A DNA stretch of 64,000 nucleotides from Micromonospora zingiberis (GTDB lineage Bacteria > Actinomycetota > Actinomycetes > Mycobacteriales > Micromonosporaceae), in NCBI RefSeq assembly GCF_004331455.1, contig NZ_SJJR01000001.1, forward strand, positions 434,001 through 498,000. Reading direction: 5' to 3'. Below the pieces are notes generated by a model. It was not told where the DNA came from, searched no databases, and worked only from the letters and a program-made list of their open reading frames with translations. Below, in pieces: positions 53,618 through 62,000 of the stretch (positions within the stretch are counted from its first letter, which is position 1; each line of letters starts with the position of its first letter). The translations under genes were made by a program, and so were the position numbers.

Positions 53618-55291
53618 TCAGAGCGCGCCGCGGTCCACCAGGCTGAAGGTCGTGTCAAGCGTGCCGTAGCCGACGGCATCCAGGTAGATCACCTTCCGGC
53701 TCCGGCTCCACTGCACGAAGCCGTGTTCCCCGTTGTGCAGCACATGGGTGGGGCGGCCCTGGTCATCCTCGACCCCGCCGGAAGGCACGATGGCGAACAA
53801 CTCGGCACGCGCGACACTGAACAACGTCGCCGGACCCGCCACACAGTCGGCAGCCACAAGCGTGGACAAACCGTCCGGCTGGGCCTTCACACCGAGGCAG
53901 GACGGGTCATCGATCTCGGGGTTCAGCGATTTGATCATGTAGTCGCTGCCGCCGCTCGGCTCAAGGACGAAGAGAGCTTCCGGCCCCGTACCGTCACCGA
54001 CGCGGACCTCGCCACGGTAGTTCATCGACAGATTTCGGTCGATCTCCGCGATGTGCAGCATGGTGCGGCGCTTCCCGCTGAGGATGCCGGTGACGCCGGC
54101 GGATGGTGTGGCACTCGGCCCGCCCTCCCCGGTGGACGTGAGGTCCGCGCTGCTGCCGGACCGAGCCGGTCCGGTGGAGGTCGGTGCCGCGTCTCCGGAG
54201 AGACCGCTGAGCAGCTGCGGACCGAACACGAAGGTGGGCACCGCCAGCGCCGCCGCGACCGCCACGGCGGTCAACACCAGCAGTTGATTCCGCCGTCTCG
54301 CCGTCCGCCCACCGAAGACCCGCCCCGGCACCCGGGGCGGCGACCGGTCCGGGTCGGCGCCCTCGCGCCCGGGAGCCCTCGCCCCATCCATCGTGGATGC
54401 CAGCGGATCGGCGGCACGGAGGGTGAGCGCGGACGCCGCGTCGGCGAGCATGGTCCGGGCGGCACTCGCCGAGGGCGCCGAGACCAGCAGTTCGTCGAGC
54501 AACGTCCGGGCGGTGGGCCGGTCGGCCGGATCCTTCGCCAGCGCCCGCTCGACCAACCCGCGCAACGGCCCGGCGAGTCCGGTGAGATCCGGCGGCTGGC
54601 TGAGGATCCGCATCGCCATGGCGGCACCGCTGTCCGCACCGAACGGGTTACGCCCCGTCGCGGCGTACGCGACCATCGCTCCCCAGGCGAAGATGTCGGC
54701 CGCCGGACCGACCGTCCGGTTGCGTCCGGTCTCGAACCGCTCCGGTGCCATGTACGCGATGGTGCCGACCATCTGATTCGTACGGGTGTGCTGGCTGGTC
54801 GCCTCGAAGGTACGAGCGAGACCGAAGTCGATGACCTTGATGCCGCCCAGCGCGACCAGGACGTTTCCCGGCTTGAGGTCCCGGTGGATCACCCCCGCGC
54901 CGTGGATGGCGGCGAGAGCCGTCGCCACCCCGACGGCCATGCTGTGCAACGCACCCGCGCCCAGTGGCCCCTGCACCCGGATCACCTGGGCCAGACTCGG
55001 TCCGTCGACGTACTCCACCACCAGGTACGGCGGATCGTGATCCGGATCGGCGTCGAGCACCTCGGCGGTGCAGAACGGCGGAACCTGGCGGGCCTGGTTC
55101 ACCTCGCTGCGGAACCGGGCCCGGAACTCGTGGTCGTCGGAGAAATCGGGCCGGATCATCTTGATCGCGACCTGCCGGCCCTGCCCACTGCGGGCCAGGA
55201 ACACCTCGCCCATCCCGCCCTCACCGAGCCGGCCGAGCAGATGGTAATCGCCAAGCCGGACCGGATCACCGGGGCGCAACGGCTGGTTCAC
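53618..55291 (-). CDS. Membrane Ser/Thr protein kinase (PknB-like) with extracellular domain
   Basis: A 557-residue Hanks-type kinase. From the GTG at 55291: glycine loop GEGGMGEV (23-30), Lys44, HRDLKPGN (136-143), DFG (155-157) and APE (182-184), all intact. A juxtamembrane region leads to one membrane helix (about 336-358). The external part has a Ser/Thr/Gly linker, then about 130 residues ending YLDAVGYGTLDTTFSLVD, with two cysteines (SCLGV, ADCVAG) that could pair. This ectodomain is not a PASTA domain and I do not recognise it. The start is uncertain, as the frame is open further upstream. It is convergent with the GntR gene. Confidence 0.9.
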   Translation of the reverse strand: MNQPLRPGDPVRLGDYHLLGRLGEGGMGEVFLARSGQGRQVAIKMIRPDFSDDHEFRARFRSEVNQARQVPPFCTAEVLDADPDHDPPYLVVEYVDGPSLAQVIRVQGPLGAGALHSMAVGVATALAAIHGAGVIHRDLKPGNVLVALGGIKVIDFGLARTFEATSQHTRTNQMVGTIAYMAPERFETGRNRTVGPAADIFAWGAMVAYAATGRNPFGADSGAAMAMRILSQPPDLTGLAGPLRGLVERALAKDPADRPTARTLLDELLVSAPSASAARTMLADAASALTLRAADPLASTMDGARAPGREGADPDRSPPRVPGRVFGGRTARRRNQLLVLTAVAVAAALAVPTFVFGPQLLSGLSGDAAPTSTGPARSGSSADLTSTGEGGPSATPSAGVTGILSGKRRTMLHIAEIDRNLSMNYRGEVRVGDGTGPEALFVLEPSGGSDYMIKSLNPEIDDPSCLGVKAQPDGLSTLVAADCVAGPATLFSVARAELFAIVPSGGVEDDQGRPTHVLHNGEHGFVQWSRSRKVIYLDAVGYGTLDTTFSLVDRGAL

Positions 55292-55510
55292 GTCACGATC
55301 CCACAGTTCGCGGCCGACCCGTGAACCGTTCTGCTCATGGTCTTCCCCTACGGATACTCGGAGGTCGATCAGAGACCCTACCGGCACTCCAGAGTGGACC
55401 GGCCTCCCGCCTACCCCACGTGGTTGCGGCTGATCGGTGGGTGACGCGGCGGTGCGGTGCGCCGACACGTGCGGGCCATGATCCGTCCGGCCGACCAGGC
55501 AGCGCCGGGG

Positions 55511-55858
55511 TCAGCGGGCTCGGACCAGCCACTCCCAGGCCCGACGCAGGCCCAGCCGGACCGGGTCGTCGGCTTCCTCGGCCTGCTCCGCCGGTGTGTC
55601 CGTACCGGGCTCGTGCAGCGCTGCGGCCGGCACCGACAGCAGCACGCCCCGTTCGTAGAGGTCGGCGATCTGCTCGCGGTGGGCGAAGCGGTGCGTGTGG
55701 TGGGCCCGGGACGGCGCGATGATCACGCCGTGGAAGATGTCCTGCCGCTCGTCGGCGAGGACATGCTCGACCATCCCGATCATCGTCGAATCGGGGGCGT
55801 AGACCGGGGTGCCGGCAGCCAGTGCGAGGTACGAGACCTTCGCGCCGAGATCCGTCAC
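55511..55858 (-). CDS. PRC-barrel-like domain protein
   Basis: A 115-residue protein. LAAGTPVYAPDSTMIGMVEHVLADERQDIFHGVIIAP resembles the PRC-barrel/DUF2171 beta fold, which occurs in stress and photosynthetic proteins; the role here is unknown. GTG start with TAGGAG 10 nt upstream. It begins 9 bp after the Dps gene on the same strand, so probably an operon with it and a link to stress protection. Confidence 0.65.
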   Translation of the reverse strand: MTDLGAKVSYLALAAGTPVYAPDSTMIGMVEHVLADERQDIFHGVIIAPSRAHHTHRFAHREQIADLYERGVLLSVPAAALHEPGTDTPAEQAEEADDPVRLGLRRAWEWLVRAR

Positions 55859-55867
55859 GACGCGCTC

Positions 55868-56443
55868 CTACGCCACGACGATCGGCGTGTCGACCAGATG
55901 CTCGGCGATGAACCAGGTCTGCAACTCGTTGGTCCGGATGACGTTCGAGACCAGCAGGTCGTTGCTGCCGTCGTCGCCCTGCTCGGCCACCCGCGCCGCC
56001 GCGTCGTGCGCGTCGGTGAGGATCGTCTCGTGCGCCTCCAGCAGGCGGGACAGCATGGCCGGCACCTCCTCGGCGCCGTCCGGCGGGCGCGGGATCCGGG
56101 TGATCTCGGCCACGTGCCGGGGGTCCCCCACGGCGATCCCGCCCAGCGTCTGGATCCGCTCGGCGACCATGTCCACCAGCGCCAACTGCTCGTCGGCGTG
56201 CTTGTCCAGCAGCAGGTGCAGCTGGTAGAAGGTCGGCCCGCGCATCAGCCAGTGATGCTTCTTGTACAGCGAATGCAGGATCCGGGTGTCGGCCAGTACC
56301 CGGTTCAGCCGCTCACAGGAGTACATCCGCGCGTCGTACGACAGCGCGACCGGCAACTGCCGCACGGTGCCGTACGCCTGGATCTCGCGGCCGTGCTGGT
56401 GCAGCCGGGGCTGACTGTCCGAGCGCGCCTTCTGCTGGGTCAT
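55868..56443 (-). CDS. dps: Dps-family ferritin-like protein
   Basis: A 191-residue Dps protein: a dodecameric iron-storing ferritin that protects DNA from oxidation. The inter-subunit ferroxidase site is in LHSLYKKHHWLMRGPTFYQLHLLLDKHADEQLALVDMVAERI, and TNELQTWFIAEHLV is the closing helix. A 40-residue N-terminal extension with several Arg/His/Gln residues could bind DNA. AGGAGGAG precedes the ATG. Likely induced by oxidative or stationary-phase stress. Confidence 0.9.
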   Translation of the reverse strand: MTQQKARSDSQPRLHQHGREIQAYGTVRQLPVALSYDARMYSCERLNRVLADTRILHSLYKKHHWLMRGPTFYQLHLLLDKHADEQLALVDMVAERIQTLGGIAVGDPRHVAEITRIPRPPDGAEEVPAMLSRLLEAHETILTDAHDAAARVAEQGDDGSNDLLVSNVIRTNELQTWFIAEHLVDTPIVVA

Positions 56444-56597
56444 GTTCTCCTCCTCGGGATGCTCCGGCGGCAGCCCGACGCCCTCCGCCCGCCCTGGGTG
56501 AGCCGGCGGATACCCACTGGCGGGCGTCGCACACTTCGGTGACCACGGGCCGTGCCGGGCCGCACGTCAGCGGCCGAACGGACGTACGATGCGGCGC

Positions 56598-57233
56598 ATG
56601 GCGTTGCTGCATCGGGCGGACCTTCGCCCCACCAAGCTCGAACTGTTGGCCTCCTGGCTGCCCAGCCGCAGCTGGTACCAGGGCGACAGCGCCGCCGAAC
56701 TGGTGCGCGTGGCCGCGTACCGGTTCGACGACCCGGCCGGGGAGGTCGGCATCGAGACGCTGCTGGTGCGCTTTGGGACCGGCCCGGTCCACCAGGTGCC
56801 GCTGACCTATCGCGGCGCGCCGCTACCGGCCGCCGACGCCTGGCTGATCGGCACCCTGGAGCACTCGGTGCTGGGCACCCGCTGGGTCTACGACGCGTGC
56901 GCCGACCCGGTGTACGCCGCCGCGCTGGCCGACGCCGTCCTCACCGGCAGCGGGCAGGCCGAGGAGTACTTCGAGGTCGACGGCCGGCCCGAGGTCCGCG
57001 CCCCCAGCATGGACATCACCAGCGACGGGGCCGGCGCCGACGTACCGGCCGTCGGCGCGGTGCGCCGGGTGGTGGACGGCGACCGGACCGTGATCGTCAC
57101 CGACACCGTGGAGCTGACCCTGGCCCGCCGCCCCGGCCTTACCGGCAGCCAGCCGACGGGCCCGGCCGGCGCCACCCTGACCGGCACCTGGGACGGCGTC
57201 AGCGCACCGCTGGCGTACGCCACCCTGCGCTGA
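56598..57233 (+). CDS. Maltokinase N-terminal-cap-like protein
   Basis: A 211-residue protein whose start MALLHRADLRPTKLELLASWLPSRSWYQGD matches the cap domain found at the N-terminus of actinobacterial maltokinases. Here the kinase domain is missing, so it is a stand-alone cap-like protein (about 200 residues); its function is unknown. The ATG at 56598 gives the family start; another ATG lies three codons upstream. Confidence 0.75.
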   Translation: MALLHRADLRPTKLELLASWLPSRSWYQGDSAAELVRVAAYRFDDPAGEVGIETLLVRFGTGPVHQVPLTYRGAPLPAADAWLIGTLEHSVLGTRWVYDACADPVYAAALADAVLTGSGQAEEYFEVDGRPEVRAPSMDITSDGAGADVPAVGAVRRVVDGDRTVIVTDTVELTLARRPGLTGSQPTGPAGATLTGTWDGVSAPLAYATLR

Positions 57234-57375
57234 CGCCCGACCCCACCACCGGACGCTCCGGCGGGCCGCCTACCGCTGACTCCGCCAGCCGGTCGTCAGT
57301 CGGTGAAGGTGCCGAGGTCCAGCCGGGCCAGCCCGGCCCGAGTGCGCTACCGGTGTCAGGAGACGCGGGTCGGTG

Positions 57376-58080
57376 TCAGGGGACGCGGGTCGGCTGCACG
57401 GGGAACGACGGGAAGCGGGCCAGGTCGGCATCGTCGAAGTCGAAGCCCAACTCGTTGACCACCTCGACGACGCCGCTGACCCGGGCAGCGAGCCGCCCCG
57501 CGATGTCGACCGCCGAACGCCGGTCCAGCCTCCCGGTCATGGTCACCACGCCGTCGCGCACCTCGACCCGGACGGTGCCGTCACGCACCGCCAACACCCG
57601 CCGCAGCACCTCCTGCACCACGTCGTCGCGGATGTCCGCGTCGGGACGCAGGTGTACGCGCAACAGGTCGCCGCGGGTCACGATGCCGACGACCCGACCC
57701 AGGTCGTCCACCACCGGCAGACGTTTGACCTGCTCACGGTCCATCAGCTTGGCGGCGGCCACCAGGCAGGTGTGCGGGGAGACGGTCACCGCCGGCGCGG
57801 TCATCAGCTCCCGCGCGATCCCCGCCTCGCCCTTGCGGCGCGCCGTACGCTGCCGGGCCCGCTCGAAGACCCGCCGCTCGTGCGGCTCGCCCATCCACTC
57901 CACCTTGTGCAGCAGGTCCGCCTCGGACACCACCCCTCGCACGTGCCCGAAGTCGTCCACCACCGGCACGGCACTGACCCGCCGCTCGGCAAGCAGATCG
58001 ACGATCCTCCGGTACGGCGTCTGCTCCACCACCGTGGCGACGTCCCTGGTCATCACATCGCCCACCTGCCAGGCCCGCAT
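57376..58080 (-). CDS. CBS-pair protein with BON domain
   Basis: A 234-residue protein: two CBS motifs (about 8-60 VGDVMTRDVATVVEQTPYRRIVDLLAERRVSAVPVVDD; about 90-145 ARELMTAPAVTVSPHTCLVAAAKLMDREQVKRLPVVDD) followed by a BON domain (about 160-220, GTVRVEVRDGVVTMTGRLDRRS). CBS pairs bind adenosine nucleotides and sense energy state. AGGAGG lies 5 nt before the ATG. Such proteins sit in stress or dormancy regulons of actinobacteria. No clear operon. Confidence 0.9.
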   Translation of the reverse strand: MRAWQVGDVMTRDVATVVEQTPYRRIVDLLAERRVSAVPVVDDFGHVRGVVSEADLLHKVEWMGEPHERRVFERARQRTARRKGEAGIARELMTAPAVTVSPHTCLVAAAKLMDREQVKRLPVVDDLGRVVGIVTRGDLLRVHLRPDADIRDDVVQEVLRRVLAVRDGTVRVEVRDGVVTMTGRLDRRSAVDIAGRLAARVSGVVEVVNELGFDFDDADLARFPSFPVQPTRVP

Positions 58081-58484
58081 CACGACCTCCTCTGTCGGCT
58101 TGCGAACCCACGCTATGACCCACCCATCGGGGCAGCTCAGTGCCGGCCGACCCCGATCTTCGGGACCTTGGGCCCGGGATGGCCTGAACCGCGACCGGGG
58201 GTCTCTTCGATTGGACGACAGGCAGGTGACAGGGCAGTTGCCGGAGATCGTGGACGACAACGTTCCGGCTCCAGGAACTCTCCGGCCCCGCCCATCAGGA
58301 GATCTCTCGCATGTGCGCACTGGCCTGCTCGCGGCACGGGCGAGGAACAACGTCCCGACAACAAACACAAGGCTGTCGTCATTGGCCGCCAACAGGAGTT
58401 GGTGGACGCGGTTCGGAGAGCTTCCGAGCCAATCCCGCGACTGGTCATCTCTCAACCCCGAAGCTTGATTCGGGCACCGCCCAT

Positions 58485-58539
58485 AGTAGACCTTGGAACG
58501 TTTCCGTTAGGAGCTAACGGAAACGTTCCAAGGTCTACT
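58485..58539. repeat. 26-bp perfect inverted repeat with 3-nt loop
   Basis: Left arm 58485-58510, right arm 58514-58539, loop GAG; the arms include GGAACGTTTCCGTTAG and are exact complements. It is longer than a terminator needs, about 400 bp from the CBS-BON start and about 500 bp from the CHAT gene. It could be a dispersed palindromic element, a terminator of an unseen transcript or a regulator's site. Confidence 0.85.
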
Positions 58540-58863
58540 GACTGCCTCCCGTGTGGTGAGACGGCACGCTCCGCCGATGGACGCGGGCGGAGGTGTAGTC
58601 CCGAGCCGGGCCCAAGGCCGCCTGCGGCTGCGCTGCCGCACCAGCAGACACCCACCGCACCCATCGACGGTCGGCTCGGGCCTCGCGGACCGGGATGCCC
58701 AGTCCAGGTCAGAATGACCGGGTTGTTGAGGGCCGCCATGTGCCGGTTCCGGTGACATCCCTCGACGCGGATCTCGGACCGGCAATTCCGTGATCGCTTT
58801 CGGCAACGCGAGCGACCATATGAGACAGTCGAACAACAGATCCTGTCAGGTTCTCGACATTGC

Positions 58864-58891
58864 TTGCACGTGAGCATCTGCTGGGTAGTGT
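58864..58891 (+). promoter_or_regulatory. Possible promoter of the CHAT gene
   Basis: TTGCAC and TAGTGT separated by 16 bp, close to actinomycete vegetative promoters, about 150 bp upstream of the CHAT gene start. Confidence 0.3.
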
Positions 58892-59038
58892 GGCGATCAT
58901 CTTGCTCGCCTGACGGTGATCCCGGGGAGTGGGCGGTGGGGACACCATTCGATCTTCGTTCAGGAAACGATCACCGACGCCCTCGTGCTCCCGGCAACTG
59001 TTCGGCAATGCGGTGAGAATCGGCACGGGAGGGCTCGC

Positions 59039-62000
59039 GTGACAACTGGTCTCGTCCTCGACGACACCGGCTTCGAGGTGCTGATCGACGGGGATCGGGT
59101 CGGGCCCCGACGGACGCTGGGTGGGGACGACGCGGCGTTGCTCGACGGGCTGGCCGCACGCTACGTACGCGCGGTGCAGGCCAACAGCGACGATGGCGTG
59201 TTCGTCGCGCTGGGCCGCGAGTTGTACGAGTGGCTGGACTCCGAGCACGGTCAACTGTCCGCCCTGCTGAAGCGGGCACCGACACCACTGGTCTTCGAGG
59301 TCCAGGGGCCGCGTACGCCATCCGACCGGGCGTGGGCGGCGTTGCGTGCGCCGTACGAGTTGTTGGCCCGGCCGGGCGGTGGGTTCCTCGTGGAGGACGA
59401 GTTGGCGCGGTTCTCCGTGGTCCGCCGGCTCGGAACACCCGGCCCCCGGCCGGCGCTCGACGGGTTCCGGTTGGGGCTGGCCTTCATGGCGGCGTCCCCA
59501 CGCGGGCAGCATGAGCTGGATTTCGAGGCCGAGGAAGCGGCGATCCTACGCGCGGTCGGCGACACCCGACTCGATCTGATGGTCGAGGACACCGGTGACC
59601 CGGAGCAGTTGGCGCATCGGCTCGCCGATCTGGGCGGCTTCCCGGTGCTGCACCTGTCGTGTCACGGGCTGAACAACTATCCGGTGCAGCCGGGCCGGCC
59701 CGGTGTGCCGGTGCTGCTGCTCGAAGACGAGCTGGGTGACGGCCGCCCGACGACCGGCGCGGACCTGGTCAGGTTGCTGACGGCGATGCCCCGGCTGGTG
59801 TTCGTCTCGGCCTGCCTGACCGCCACCGCCGCCGACGCGGCCGGTCATCTGCCACCGGGTAGCGGAAAACGTGCCGGCGCCGGCCGGCCTGCCGACGGCG
59901 ACGCTCTGGTGGCGCATTCGCTGGCGACCGCGTTGGTGTCGGCGGGCGTACCGGCGGTGCTGGGTTGGGACGGTTCGGTCGGCGACCTCGCCGCCATCGT
60001 CTTCGCCGAGAAGCTGTACGGCCAGTTGGGCGCGCGGGCCGATCTCGCGGTGGCGGTCGGTGACGCGCGCCGGGCGTTGTTCGAGTCGACAGACCCGGCG
60101 GTACGGACAGACTGGCACCTGGCACGGCTGTGGCTGGGGCCGACCGGGGGTGGGCCGCTGGTGGCGGGCACCCGGCGGCGGTCGCTGGTGTCGGCCGTAC
60201 GCGGAATCACGACCTTCCTCAAGGGCAAGGAGCAGGTGCCGGTCGCGGCGGCGGAGATGTTCGTCGGCCGGCGACCCGAGTTGCAGCAGGCGCTACGGGC
60301 GCTGCGCGCGGGCGAGCGGGCCGGGGTTCTGCTGCACGGCCAGGGGCGGTTGGGCAAGTCGAGCCTGGCCGCGCGGGTCGTGGACCGCTTCCCGGATCGC
60401 GCGGTCGCGGTGGTCTTCGGCGACTACAGCGCGATGGCGGTGCTCGACGAAATCGCCGAGGCGGTACGCGCCAACCCGGCCGCCCGGGAGCTGATCGAAC
60501 GCCGCCGGCCGGAGGTGCGCGCCCGGCCCGAGGCCCTTGAGGCGGTGTTGATCGACCTGCTCACCGGCCCGTGCGCCCAGCCCGGCGACGGTCAGCGTCC
60601 ACTGCTATTGATCATCGACGATCTGGAGCAGATCCTCGAACCCGACCCGACCGGCCCGCACCGGCTGCTGGCCGGGGCCGCCCCGATGCTGGCGGCGGTG
60701 CTGCGCGCGTTCGACCCGGCCGAGACCGACAGCCGGCTGCTGCTGACCAGCCGCTACCTGTTCACCCTCGGCGGGCTGGAGTCCCGGCTGGAACCGGTGC
60801 AGCTACGTCCGCTGTCCAGCGTGGCCCAGCGCAAACTCCAACGCCGGCAACAGGCACTCACCCCACCGGACCGGCAGACCGAGCGGGCCGAGTTGGCCCG
60901 GCGGGCACTCACCGCCAGCGGCGGCAACCCCGGCCTTCAGGATCTCATCGGTCGGCGGCTGGTCTACGGCGAGCAGGTGACCCTGGAACGGGCCGATGCG
61001 GCGGTGGCCGGCCTGGAGGCGTACCTGCGCCAGGGCGACCTGCCCTCGGACGCCGACGTCCGCACGTTCCTGGAGAACCTGGACCTGGACGAGCTGCTGA
61101 CCGTGGCCGGGCCGACGCACGTCGCCCTGCTCCGGACGGTCACGCTGTTCGACCTGCCGGTGCCGGCGCCGGTGATCGAGGTGCTGGCCAGGCAGACGGG
61201 CGGGTCGACGACCCGGCTGCGTGGGCTCGGACTCCTGGACGTCTTTCCCGACGCGTACGACCCGCAGCGTCCCGCCATGGCCGCCAACCCGTTGGCCGCC
61301 GGGCGGATCGATCCGCTCACCGCTGACGAGCACACCACGCTGGCCGCCCTGGTGGTCGAGCCACTCTTCGCCGCCTGGGGCGACGTCTCGAACCATTCCA
61401 GGCGGGGCGCGGCCCTGGATCTGCAACTGACCCGACTTGCTCTTGCCGCCGACGATCCGGTGGTCGTCGCCACCTGCGCCGCATCGGCTGTGCGGGCGCT
61501 CCGCACCGGCCGGGCGATAAACGCGTTCCACCTCGGGCGGGAGGCGATCGCACTGCTCGACCGGCACCACACACCGGTGCCGACCATCCTGCTCCGCCGG
61601 GTCGCCGATGCGGCCGTGACCAGCGGCGACGGCGACGCGGCGGGCGGACTGTTCGACCGTGCGCTCCGGCAGGTGCAGGACGAGGGTGAGCAGGATACCG
61701 ACCCGCTGGAGCAGGCCCGGGTCATCGCGGAGCGGGCAGAATTCCTGCGGGAGCGGGGCGAGCCGGAGCAGGCCGAGCAACTGTTCCGGCGTGCGCATGA
61801 TCTGTTCACGGCGGCCGGATCGGAGCAGGAGGCCGCCGCCGCGATGGGCGGGATCGGTGACATCCACTTCCGCCGCGGCAACTACGACGAAGCACTACGC
61901 ATCCGCCGCGAGATACAACTACCCGTCTACGAGCGCCTCGGCGAAACTCGCGAAACCGCCATCTGCCACGGCAAGATCGCGGACATCCTCTATCAACGCG

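Larger units (their letters stand above)
58081..59038. other. Gene-poor interval before the CHAT protein
   Basis: About 960 bp with no convincing gene; open frames on both strands have odd composition and no ribosome sites. It contains a 26-bp perfect palindrome (58485-58539) and a possible promoter (58864-58891). It may hold decayed sequence. Confidence 0.5.

Noticed and set aside
58137-58877. Several small frames in the gap before the CHAT gene
   Set aside because: No ribosome sites, no recognisable domain, and codon composition unlike the neighbouring genes.
59039-60200. A stand-alone caspase-like protease gene
   Set aside because: The frame continues without a stop into the NTPase and TPR regions, so it is one protein.
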